From: Desulfovibrio subterraneus
GTDB lineage: Bacteria > Desulfobacterota > Desulfovibrionia > Desulfovibrionales > Desulfovibrionaceae
Length of the DNA: 64,000 nt
Reading direction: 5' to 3'
NCBI RefSeq assembly: GCF_013340285.1
Contig: NZ_BLVO01000012.1
Span: forward strand, 372,001-436,000
Both the position numbers and the translations under genes were made by a program. Every line of letters begins with the position of its first letter. Position 1 is the first letter of the stretch. The notes under the pieces were generated by a model. The model was not told the DNA's origin. It was given only the letters and a program-made list of their open reading frames with translations, and searched no databases. Positions 7,874 through 15,583 of this stretch are shown piece by piece.

Positions 7874-9379
7874 ATGAAAGTTTATCTGATCGGAGCCGGA
7901 CCGGGCGATCCCGGTCTGTTGACCATAAAGGGCCGCGATGTTCTGAGCGAAGCGGATGTCATTGTCTATGACTACCTCGCCAACAGCGATTTTCTGAACT
8001 ATGCCAAGCCCGGCGCGGAAATCATCTACGTGGGCAAGAAGGGCGGCGATCATACGCTGTCGCAGGAAGGCATCAACAAGCTCATCGTGGACAAGGCCAA
8101 GGAAGGCAAGGTTGTTGCGCGTCTGAAGGGCGGCGACCCCTACATGTTCGGCCGCGGCGGTGAAGAAGCCGAAGAACTGCTGGATGCGGGTGTGTCCTTT
8201 GAGGAAATTCCCGGCATCACCTCCGCCATTGCCGGTCCCGCCTATGCGGGCATTCCGCTCACCCACCGTGATTACGCCTCTTCCGTTGCCTTTATCACCG
8301 GCCATGAGAATCCTGACAAGCCCGGCTCTTCCCACAACTGGGATGCGCTGGCCAAGGGAACTTCCACGCTGGTGTTCTTCATGGGCATGAAGAACCTGCC
8401 CCATATTTCCGCACAGCTCATCAAGCACGGCATGGACCCCAACACGCCCGCCGCGCTGGTGCATTGGGGGACGACCACCAAGCACCGTTCCATGGCTTCC
8501 ACCATTGAAAAGCTGCCTGTTGACGGTCCTGCTCAGGGCTTCACTTCGCCTTCCCTCATTGTGGTGGGCGGCGTGGTCAACCTGCGCGAGCGCCTGAACT
8601 GGTATGAGCAGCTGCCCCTGCTGGGCAAGAGCGTGGTGGTTACCCGTGCACGCGAACAGGCCAGCGGCATGGCTGCGCAGCTGCGTAAGCTGGGCGCCAA
8701 CGTGATCCAGTTCCCCACCATCAAGATCAATCCTCTGGCAGAGTATGCCGATGTGCACGCAGCCATCCGTAATCTGGCAGACTACGAGTGGCTCATCTTT
8801 ACCTCCGTGAACGGTGTGAAGCACTTCTGGCTGCAGATGGCTGAGCTGGGTCTTGATACCCGCGCCATCGGCAAGGCCAAGGTTGCGGCCATCGGTCCTG
8901 CAACGGCGGACATTCTGCGTGAAAAGGGCATTGAGCCTGATTTCATTCCCGAGAAGTACGTGGCCGAAGGCGTGGTGCAGGGTCTGCTGGAACGCGGCAT
9001 GAACGGCTCCAAGGTGCTGCTGCCGCGTGCGAAGGAAGCCCGCGAAGTGCTGCCGGAAGAGCTGCGCAAGGCCGGTGCCACCGTGGACATTCTGCCCGTG
9101 TACGAAACCGTGCCCGCTGGCGAAGCCAGAGACACCGTTATAGAACTGCTGGAAAAGGACGAACTGCACTGTGTGACCTTTGGTTCTTCCTCCACCGTGG
9201 ACAACTTCTTTGCGCTGGTGTCACCCGAAGTGGTCAAGAAGCACAAGGCCGGTCTCAAGCTGGCAAGCATTGGCCCCATCACCGCCAAGACGCTGGAATC
9301 ATACGGTTTCACTCCCGACATTCAGCCTGAGGATTACACCATCCCCGCGCTGGTGGAAGAGCTCAAGAAGAACCTGTAG
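7874..9379 (+). CDS. cobA-hemD: uroporphyrinogen-III C-methyltransferase / uroporphyrinogen-III synthase fusion
   Basis: A two-domain enzyme of 501 residues. Residues 1-245 are the SAM-dependent CobA methyltransferase: GAGPGD at 7-12 binds SAM, and GGDPYMFGRGGEE and the ITSAIAGPAYAGIPLTHR-type motif are present. It makes precorrin-2. From about residue 250, after the VVVTRAREQ motif, comes the HemD uroporphyrinogen-III synthase, which closes the tetrapyrrole ring. The fusion channels hydroxymethylbilane to precorrin-2 and feeds siroheme (for dissimilatory sulfite reductase), cobalamin and the siroheme-dependent heme route known in sulfate reducers. GGAGG lies upstream of the ATG, and a terminator follows at 9404. 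Confidence 0.93.
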   Translation: MKVYLIGAGPGDPGLLTIKGRDVLSEADVIVYDYLANSDFLNYAKPGAEIIYVGKKGGDHTLSQEGINKLIVDKAKEGKVVARLKGGDPYMFGRGGEEAEELLDAGVSFEEIPGITSAIAGPAYAGIPLTHRDYASSVAFITGHENPDKPGSSHNWDALAKGTSTLVFFMGMKNLPHISAQLIKHGMDPNTPAALVHWGTTTKHRSMASTIEKLPVDGPAQGFTSPSLIVVGGVVNLRERLNWYEQLPLLGKSVVVTRAREQASGMAAQLRKLGANVIQFPTIKINPLAEYADVHAAIRNLADYEWLIFTSVNGVKHFWLQMAELGLDTRAIGKAKVAAIGPATADILREKGIEPDFIPEKYVAEGVVQGLLERGMNGSKVLLPRAKEAREVLPEELRKAGATVDILPVYETVPAGEARDTVIELLEKDELHCVTFGSSSTVDNFFALVSPEVVKKHKAGLKLASIGPITAKTLESYGFTPDIQPEDYTIPALVEELKKNL

Positions 9380-9403
9380 GTTCACCGATCAAAGCATATG
9401 CAG

Positions 9404-9437
9404 AGGCCGGAGTTCGCTCCGGCCTTTTGTGTTTTTT
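9404..9437 (+). terminator. rho-independent terminator of cobA-hemD
   Basis: Arms 9404-9411 and 9418-9425 (AGGCCGGA/TCCGGCCT) with a six-base loop, followed by TTTGTGTTTTTT. Confidence 0.85.
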
Positions 9438-9554
9438 GTGTCGTCTGCCGCTACAGTCGGTATGGTTGGAATATCGGTGCATCCGGAGTTGCAGAGCTTA
9501 CGTGTGATGTGCTTTTCGCCCCACTGTCGCGCAAGGAATTTTCATTTGAGGAGC

Positions 9555-9566
9555 GGGGGGGGGGGG
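9555..9566. repeat. homopolymer of 12 G in the purN upstream region
   Basis: Twelve consecutive G residues, interrupted by C on both sides, about 195 bases upstream of the purN ATG. The 380-base gap between cobA-hemD and purN otherwise holds only the cobA-hemD terminator and no gene I can support. Such tracts are prone to slipped-strand length change. Confidence 0.9.
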
Positions 9567-9759
9567 CGGATTGTTGACAGGAGCCGTCACCCTGCAACCT
9601 TTGCCAAATCCTTTTTCCTCTGGCAAAGAAGGGCGAGAGCAGATGCATGCTGTCGTGTACGACAAAGCACGTGCATAAAGTGACAACGAATGCGAAACGG
9701 CAACGCGGGAGGCATCGTTCCCGCAACGCCCTTTCCCGCAGCATACGGAGAAGCCGCAC

Positions 9760-10434
9760 ATGGCCTTGAAAATAGCGGTGCTTGCATCGGGCAACGGCTC
9801 GAACCTGCAGGCCATACTGGACAGGCACGCCGGGGGCGTGCTGGATGTGGATATACGGCTGGTGCTGTGCAACAGGGCCAATGCCCACGCGCTGGAACGC
9901 GCCAAGGCCGCCGGTGTGCAAACCCTGTGTCTGCCGCATGTGGATTTTCCGGACAGGGAAAGCTTTGATCTGGCCATGATCGAGGCCATCAGGAAAGCAG
10001 GGGCGGATACCATTGTGCTGGCGGGCTACATGCGCCTGCTCACTCCGACATTTCTGCAGGCTTTTGCCGGACGGGTCATCAATATCCATCCTGCCATCCT
10101 GCCTGCCTTTGCCGGAGTGCGAGGCGCGGCAGATGCCCATGCCTACGGCGTAAAACTCACGGGCTGCACCGTGCACTTTGTGGACGAGATCATGGATCAT
10201 GGCCCCGTCATCGTACAGGCTGCGGTTCCTGTGAATCCGGAAGAGGATGTGGAAACGCTCAAGCAGCGTATTCATGTCATGGAACACCGCATCTATCCGC
10301 AGGCGCTGCAATGGCTGGCCGAAGGCCGCCTTGTGCTTGATGGGCGGGTGGTGCGCCTTGCTCCTTCCGACAGGAAGCGGGCTGCTACCGCAGGCGACTG
10401 GCTCATCTGGCCCCCGCTGGAAGAAGGTTTTTAG
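9760..10434 (+). CDS. purN: phosphoribosylglycinamide formyltransferase
   Basis: GAR transformylase, the third step of purine synthesis: transfer of a formyl group from 10-formyl-THF to glycinamide ribonucleotide. It has 224 residues, normal length. Visible motifs are GNGSNLQ (11-17, phosphate binding), MRLL, and the catalytic triad N108, H110 (in NIHPAILPAF) and D146 (DEIMDHGPV). The loop reads NIHPAILPAF where most members have NIHPSLLPAF. GGAGAA precedes the ATG at suitable spacing. It stands alone, 380 bases after cobA-hemD and upstream of a conserved repeat with a terminator. Confidence 0.95.
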   Translation: MALKIAVLASGNGSNLQAILDRHAGGVLDVDIRLVLCNRANAHALERAKAAGVQTLCLPHVDFPDRESFDLAMIEAIRKAGADTIVLAGYMRLLTPTFLQAFAGRVINIHPAILPAFAGVRGAADAHAYGVKLTGCTVHFVDEIMDHGPVIVQAAVPVNPEEDVETLKQRIHVMEHRIYPQALQWLAEGRLVLDGRVVRLAPSDRKRAATAGDWLIWPPLEEGF

Positions 10435-10465
10435 CACGCGGCCCCTTTCTGGCAGGGGGCAGCTT

Positions 10466-10622
10466 GATACCAAATCCTCGTTTCAGTAAAACCGCATTCC
10501 CGTTAAGCCGGAATTGAGGTCCCAAAACGGATTTTCATCGCGTATACGAGGTGCAGGAACGTTAGGTTCCTGCCCGGCGGAGCCCAAAAATACCAGAAAT
10601 GGCTTTGTCAGCAGTCTGGGCC
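10466..10622 (+). repeat. conserved intergenic repeat, copy A
   Basis: About 155 bases that align along their whole length with 26996-27150. A 42-base block (10543-10584) is identical to 27074-27115, and the flanks are similar (AGAAATG(G/A)CTTTGTCAGCAGTCTG is shared). The identical block contains a perfect hairpin with eight-base arms, GCAGGAAC-GTTAG-GTTCCTGC, at 10553-10573. Copy A follows purN and runs straight into a terminator at 10620, so it would be transcribed as the 3' part of the purN message or as a separate small RNA. It has no coding potential. It may be an RNA element or a non-autonomous repeat. Confidence 0.8.
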
Positions 10623-10643
10623 CCTCTCAGGAGGGGCTTTTTT
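10620..10643 (+). terminator. rho-independent terminator at the end of repeat copy A
   Basis: Seven-base arms GCCCCTC/GAGGGGC (10620-10626, 10631-10637) with a four-base loop and six T. Confidence 0.88.
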
Positions 10644-10763
10644 ATGCTGGCGGTGATAGTTCGGAACAGGACTTAAGAAATGTTTGCCGCGCTGCCTGCG
10701 CTTGCCTAAGGCGTCCTGTCTGGCCTATGCAAAGGGCGAACATTGACCTGAAAGGACGCACCC

Positions 10764-11411
10764 ATGCTTGAAACCATACTCACCCTGTTCACCGTCTGCT
10801 TTTTTGCCCGCATGAGTCCGGGACCGGATATGATGCTGCTCATTAAGCATTCGACAGCCGGCTCTTCTTCATATGCTCCGGAGGACGGCAGCACCGGCAG
10901 CTGCCGTGCGGCCTATGCCTGCGTGCTCGGCGTGTGCGTGGGGCTTTGCTTTCATGTCATGCTGTCTGTTCTTGGGCTGGCCATCATTATCAAGAGCAAC
11001 CCCATGGTTTTTGCAGCGCTGCGCTACGCAGGGGCGATCTATCTGCTCTACGTGGGCTGGCGCTGCTTCACTGACCGAGATTCCGTGCGGCTTGAAGGAC
11101 AGGGGGGCGTCTGCACCTCGGCACGGCAGGGATTCAGGGAAGGGCTTTTGTGTAACCTGCTCAATCCCAAGGTCACCATGTTCATTCTCAGCGTGTTCAT
11201 GCAGCTGGTCACGCCGGAAACAGCACTGTCTGAGCGCCTTGCCTACGGTGCGGTCATCGTGCTTGAGGGGCTGTTCGGCTGGGCTGCCTTTGTCTACTTT
11301 CTGCATACCCCGTTCATGAAACGGCTGTACGGCAACCATGCCGGTGCCATCAACAAGGTGACAGGCGTTGTCCTGTTCGCGCTTGGCGGTGCCATCTTCA
11401 TCTGGGGATAA
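10764..11411 (+). CDS. LysE/RhtB-family amino acid exporter
   Basis: A 215-residue inner-membrane protein of the LysE/RhtB translocator family, with about six membrane segments. The family motif MSPGPDMM is at residues 17-24, and GFREGLLCNLLNPKV, the second hallmark, lies mid-protein. Family members export amino acids or their analogues with the proton-motive force; the substrate here cannot be told from sequence. AAAGGA precedes the ATG. A Gly/Ser-rich insertion after residue 30 is slightly longer than usual. It is followed by a convergent sensor kinase. Confidence 0.85.
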   Translation: MLETILTLFTVCFFARMSPGPDMMLLIKHSTAGSSSYAPEDGSTGSCRAAYACVLGVCVGLCFHVMLSVLGLAIIIKSNPMVFAALRYAGAIYLLYVGWRCFTDRDSVRLEGQGGVCTSARQGFREGLLCNLLNPKVTMFILSVFMQLVTPETALSERLAYGAVIVLEGLFGWAAFVYFLHTPFMKRLYGNHAGAINKVTGVVLFALGGAIFIWG

Positions 11412-11488
11412 ATGTTCCGGACGGACATTCCGGACGTTCGGGGGCAGATGCTCGAGGGTAGCGGTTTCGTGGTCATAGAATCTGTCGT

Positions 11489-13708
11489 CTAGGCGGATTC
11501 CTTCTGACGGGGCAGGCGGATGGTGAATGTGCTCCCGACATCCGGCGTAGATATGACATCGAAGGTCCCGCCGTGGTTTTCCGTGATGATGAAATACGAG
11601 ACGGAAAGCCCCAGACCGGTTCCCACCCCTATCTCCTTGGTGGTGAAGAAGGGCTCGAATACACGCTTACGAATGGTGTCCGGCATGCCTGGTCCGTTAT
11701 CCTTCACCTCAATTCTCACAAAATCCGGTTCCGACCGCGTACGGATGGTTATCTCGGGGTGCTCTTCGCTGCCGTAGTGCTTGGCGTGCATGGCCTGCGC
11801 CGCGTTGCGCAGCAGGTTGAGCACCACCTGCTCAATTTCGTTTGTCGAGCAGATTACGGCGGGCAGTTCCGGTTCGTAATCGCGGGTGATGACAATGGAG
11901 CGGAAGTCGTAGCGCTTTTTGAGATCATAGTCGTTGGCTGCAAGCTCCACGGTCCTGTCCAGCGAGGCGTTCAGATCCACGGTGGATCGCCGCGCATCGC
12001 TTGCGCGTGAAAAGTCCAGCATGTTTGAAACAATCTGCGCTGCCCGCGAACCGGCCTGCCGGATGCCCTGCAGGAAGAACAGCACCTGCCGCTCGGCCAG
12101 ATAGTCCCGTATCTGTTCCAGCCTGCATCCCACCTTGTCTGCGGCATCTTTGTTGGCCTGAATGTCCGCAGATATGCGCCGTTCAATGTTCTGCGCCCCC
12201 TGCAATATGGCCCCGAGCGGGTTGTTGATCTCGTGTGCCATGCCTGCGGCAAGCCCGCCGACGGACATCATTTTTTCCGTCTGCACCATCATTTCTTCCA
12301 GCCGTACACGGCGGGTGGTGTCCTCCATGCGCAGCACAACGCCCTGCCTGCCACCTGAACTGAGCGGGTACAGGAGGATGTCGAAATAGAACGTGCCCTC
12401 GTTGTTTCTCCGGCTCTGCTTTTCCAGCCTTCGCGGGGAGCCTTCTGCCAGCGAGCTGGTAATGACTTTGTCGTAGTCAGCCAGCGAGGGAAACATCGTC
12501 TGGAACCGTCTGCCCACAACTTCCTGCTCGTGGATGCCGAAAAACTGCTCCGTGGCCTTGTTGATGTGCGTGATGACAAAGTCGCCGTCCATGCCGATGA
12601 TGACTGAGGGCATGGAGTCTAGGATGTTCTGCACGTAGTGCCTGGCATCCGCTATTTCCTTTTCCCGCAGCTGCACCTCTGCAGCCATTTCCTTGAAGTT
12701 CCGGTGCAATGCGTTGAGCTCTTCAATGGTCTCCGTATAATCCGATTCATCGCCGTAGGCCCCTTTGGCAAGCTTGCTGATGGAAGAATCCAGTTGCCGG
12801 AACGGAATAAGCAGGGCCTTTTTCAATTCGACCGCAAGGCTGAGCGAGACAAAGGCAAAGATGATGAACAGAAACAGCAGAAACTGTGCAACAGACATGG
12901 AAATGCTCAGATAGACATCCTGCATGGGCATGGCTGTAATGAGCATCCAGCTCAGGTTGCGAATGGCGGTGGAGGACGCGAGATAGCATTCGCCGTGCAT
13001 GCGGATCATTCTGCTTTTGTTGAGCAATTCCCCTTCAGAGAAGAAGGGCAGGTACCCCAGATTTTCCTGCTGGCGCATGGCTGTGCTGTCGGGGTGTGCG
13101 AGTACTGTTCCCCACTGGTCAGTGAGGATGATGGCGGAGGTGTCCTGCGGCTGCAACTGGCGGATGTGGTCCTGAATGGCGTCCAGCTTCAGCGCCCCCA
13201 CAATTCTAGAGCCGTCCGGCAGGCTGTGGGCAAGGTAGACAACGGTCGTCGATCCGTCTTCCAGAAGCAGCGGGTGGCCGATGTGATGGCCCTTGGAAGT
13301 AATGGTTTCAAGTGGAATGGGAAAATCTATGTTGGACATACCGGTGGGCGCGCTGGCCATCACCGTGCGGTCCGGGGCGATGAGGAGCAGGCGGGCGAAC
13401 TGGCGGTTCGCTTCCCATGTCCGCTTGAGGGTGGCCTGGACGTTCTCGCCGGGGGTGGCCCGGGCGTGTTCCGTTTCCAGTCCGATGTGATTGAGTGTTG
13501 AAAGGGCGCTGCTGATATAGTTGTCGACATATCCCGCAAGATTGAGAGATAGGGCGCCGCTGGTTGCCTCAAAAAACTGGCGCTCCTTGATATAGAAGAA
13601 CGTACCAAGGCAGAGCGTGGCGGTAATGAACAGCAGGCCGCTCCAGTTGAGCAGTTTCTGGTTTATGAGGCGCGCGAGGGTTGGAAGTTCCTGTTTGGAA
13701 TCGTTCAT
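11489..13708 (-). CDS. membrane sensor histidine kinase (extracytoplasmic sensor-HAMP-PAS-HisKA-HATPase)
   Basis: A 739-residue membrane histidine kinase. A first membrane helix (about 18-38) and a second (about 270-292) bracket a ~230-residue periplasmic sensor of dCache type. HAMP, one PAS domain (about 355-470) and the kinase core follow. The H-box is [12 protein letters not shown], the N-box NEIEQVVLNLLRNAAQAM, and the G-boxes DNGPGM and GVGTGLGLS. Its start overlaps the stop of the upstream binding-protein gene by four bases (ATGA), so the two are translationally coupled and probably sense together. The core is nearly identical to the kinases at 15584 and 23249. No response regulator is adjacent. 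Confidence 0.9.
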   Translation of the reverse strand: MNDSKQELPTLARLINQKLLNWSGLLFITATLCLGTFFYIKERQFFEATSGALSLNLAGYVDNYISSALSTLNHIGLETEHARATPGENVQATLKRTWEANRQFARLLLIAPDRTVMASAPTGMSNIDFPIPLETITSKGHHIGHPLLLEDGSTTVVYLAHSLPDGSRIVGALKLDAIQDHIRQLQPQDTSAIILTDQWGTVLAHPDSTAMRQQENLGYLPFFSEGELLNKSRMIRMHGECYLASSTAIRNLSWMLITAMPMQDVYLSISMSVAQFLLFLFIIFAFVSLSLAVELKKALLIPFRQLDSSISKLAKGAYGDESDYTETIEELNALHRNFKEMAAEVQLREKEIADARHYVQNILDSMPSVIIGMDGDFVITHINKATEQFFGIHEQEVVGRRFQTMFPSLADYDKVITSSLAEGSPRRLEKQSRRNNEGTFYFDILLYPLSSGGRQGVVLRMEDTTRRVRLEEMMVQTEKMMSVGGLAAGMAHEINNPLGAILQGAQNIERRISADIQANKDAADKVGCRLEQIRDYLAERQVLFFLQGIRQAGSRAAQIVSNMLDFSRASDARRSTVDLNASLDRTVELAANDYDLKKRYDFRSIVITRDYEPELPAVICSTNEIEQVVLNLLRNAAQAMHAKHYGSEEHPEITIRTRSEPDFVRIEVKDNGPGMPDTIRKRVFEPFFTTKEIGVGTGLGLSVSYFIITENHGGTFDVISTPDVGSTFTIRLPRQKESA

Positions 13709-14835
13709 TTGACCAGAACCATCGTTCCGTTTTGGATTTTCAGGAGGAGAGGAGAGCTCATTCGGTCTCCGTATTCATTTAATTTGAGAGGAGAGTTTAT
13801 TCCCGGCAGTTCGTTGAGGGATATAATGGCTTCACCCAGTCCGTGCCTGTTGCCTCCGGTTTTATCGAGAGCGGCGGCCAGCAGCTGCATGGCTTCATAG
13901 CCGAACGAAGCATATGTGGGGGTGACGCCGAAGCGTTTTTTATACTGCTCTTTGAAGGCCAGAAATTCCGGCCTGTTGTTGACAGGATTGAAGCTGAAGC
14001 TCGCCGTCAGGTTTTCCAGATGCTTGCCGCCGAGCTGAACAAGGTCGTTTGTCAGAGCCCAGGGAGATGAGAACAGCGGCAGCGGCATGCGCTGGACGTG
14101 CAGGGCCTGCGCGAATTTTGAAATATCCCGGGCAGAAAGCACTGCGAGCACCCCAGTGCTTCCAGTTTCCTGAATTTCCGAGATTATCGGAGGCCAGTCT
14201 TTCAGGCGTGAAGAACTGACAGGCTTGAACATGGTGACGGTTCCGTTCAGTTGGCGTACCCTGTCTACAAAGGCAAGGCTGAAGCTGCGTGTATAGGAAT
14301 CGTTGTCCGTGTCATATATCACGGCGAACCGCGAGATGTGTCTGCCGGAGAGAGCATGGTTTGCAAGCGTTTCCGCCCACGCGGTGTTGTGGGTCATTAC
14401 GCGGAAAAAGTTGTCTTTGATGCCCGTAAGATCCGGTGTGCTTGTGGATGGGGATACGAAAATGATGTCCCTGTTGTGCAGGGCTTTCACGGCTGCAACA
14501 GACTGCTGGCTGGTCATGTGTCCGATAATGGCCACGGCTCCTGCTTTCATGAGAGCCTCGTCCGCGGCAATCGCCTGCGCAGGGGTGTCGCCGTCGTGGC
14601 GGGTGACAAGCTCAACAGGGTGTCCCTGAATGCCCCCCTGTGCATTGATATGCTCAATGCAGAGCTGTACTCCGTTGCGGATCTGAATACCCAGATCCGC
14701 AAATTTTCCTTCGAGCGGGCCGGAAAGGCCTACTAGAATGGGAGAGCCGTTATCTGCCGAAAAGTTCCAGAGGACGATTAGTCCTGCCAGAACAACAGCA
14801 AGAACGAACTGCACAGCTCTGAAGAGGTTTTTCAT
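13705..14835 (-). CDS. membrane-anchored periplasmic ligand-binding protein (Leu/Ile/Val-binding type)
   Basis: A 376-residue protein of the family-I periplasmic binding type (Peripla_BP_6). An N-terminal hydrophobic helix (about residues 8-27) lacks an obvious cleavage site and may anchor the protein. The mature part opens with ILVGLSGPLEGKFADLG, typical of LivJ/AmiC-like proteins, and contains IIGHMTSQQS and FVSPSTSTPDL. No ABC permease is nearby; instead it overlaps the histidine kinase at 13708, so I infer that it presents a ligand to that kinase. I chose ATG 14835 (AGGA nine bases upstream); ATG 14844 is in frame but abuts the AGGA. Confidence 0.85.
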   Translation of the reverse strand: MKNLFRAVQFVLAVVLAGLIVLWNFSADNGSPILVGLSGPLEGKFADLGIQIRNGVQLCIEHINAQGGIQGHPVELVTRHDGDTPAQAIAADEALMKAGAVAIIGHMTSQQSVAAVKALHNRDIIFVSPSTSTPDLTGIKDNFFRVMTHNTAWAETLANHALSGRHISRFAVIYDTDNDSYTRSFSLAFVDRVRQLNGTVTMFKPVSSSRLKDWPPIISEIQETGSTGVLAVLSARDISKFAQALHVQRMPLPLFSSPWALTNDLVQLGGKHLENLTASFSFNPVNNRPEFLAFKEQYKKRFGVTPTYASFGYEAMQLLAAALDKTGGNRHGLGEAIISLNELPGINSPLKLNEYGDRMSSPLLLKIQNGTMVLVK

Positions 14836-14937
14836 ATTCTGCATTCCTGTTGGCAGGTTTAGGCAGCCGGATTCATACTATCTTATATGATAGCATTGCG
14901 GGATTGTAAACTTTTGGTTCGAATGTGGTAGGATAAG

Positions 14938-15543
14938 ATGGTAGTTTACCCCTTCAGTATCACGGAGCAAAGAACTATGGTGAATAAATTCAGGCTGGAG
15001 CTTACGGAAGACGAAAAGAGCTATCTGCTGGCACTTGTGCGACAGAGCATACGTCACAGCTTTGGCGATGTAAGCGGAGATGCGGAAAGTGTTGCTTCGG
15101 TTCCATCCTCTGCTACACTGAACATGCCTCTTGGTGCTTTTGTCACGCTGAAGAAGCAGGGCATGCTCCGGGGCTGTATCGGGAGCGTCGTTTCCGATAT
15201 CCCGTTGCATGAGACCATTGCGCGCATGGCGCAGGCAGCAGCATTTGAAGATCCCAGATTCCCCCCGCTTATAGCCGGGGAGCTTGCGGAACTTGAGGTG
15301 GATATCTCGGTGCTCGGCCCTGTGACGCCCTGTGACGATGTGCGGAAAATCGAAGTGGGCAGGCACGGCCTGATTGTGCGGCGGGGCATGCAGTCCGGTC
15401 TGTTGCTGCCTCAGGTGCCTGTTGAATGGGGATGGGACAGGGATACGTTTCTGGCCCAGACCTGCCGCAAGGCCGGACTGGCAGAAGATGCATGGAAACA
15501 GGAAGGGACGCAAATCTTGTGGTTTGAAGCGGTAGTGTTCTGA
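14938..15543 (+). CDS. AMMECR1-domain protein (AmmeMemoRadiSam system protein A)
   Basis: A 201-residue protein with the AMMECR1 fold. Recognisable features are FVTLKKQGMLRGCIGSV (hallmark LRGCIG), PRFPPL and LEVDISVLGP, with a C-terminal WFEAVVF. Family members occur with a Memo-like dioxygenase-fold protein and a radical SAM enzyme. Here the Memo partner is 25 kb away at 39980 and no radical SAM gene is in the window. The start is uncertain: ATG 14938 has AGGA just upstream, and ATG 14977 has GGAG nine bases upstream. It is divergent from the binding protein/kinase operon. Molecular activity is not established. Confidence 0.88.
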   Translation: MVVYPFSITEQRTMVNKFRLELTEDEKSYLLALVRQSIRHSFGDVSGDAESVASVPSSATLNMPLGAFVTLKKQGMLRGCIGSVVSDIPLHETIARMAQAAAFEDPRFPPLIAGELAELEVDISVLGPVTPCDDVRKIEVGRHGLIVRRGMQSGLLLPQVPVEWGWDRDTFLAQTCRKAGLAEDAWKQEGTQILWFEAVVF

Positions 15544-15583
15544 TTGCGATGTATCACTCCCCGCAATGCTGAATGGAGGATCG

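Noticed and set aside
7193-9169. 658-codon minus-strand open frame over cobA-hemD
   Set aside because: Antisense to a recognised fusion enzyme, low-complexity His-rich translation, no ribosome site.
11412-11488. Repeated TCCGGA motifs between the LysE-type and kinase genes as a terminator
   Set aside because: TCCGGA is self-complementary, so the pairing is ambiguous, and no T-run follows.
14878-14893. CTATC-N6-GATAG inverted repeat between divergent genes
   Set aside because: Arms of five bases in AT-rich DNA are expected by chance; recorded only as a weak operator candidate.
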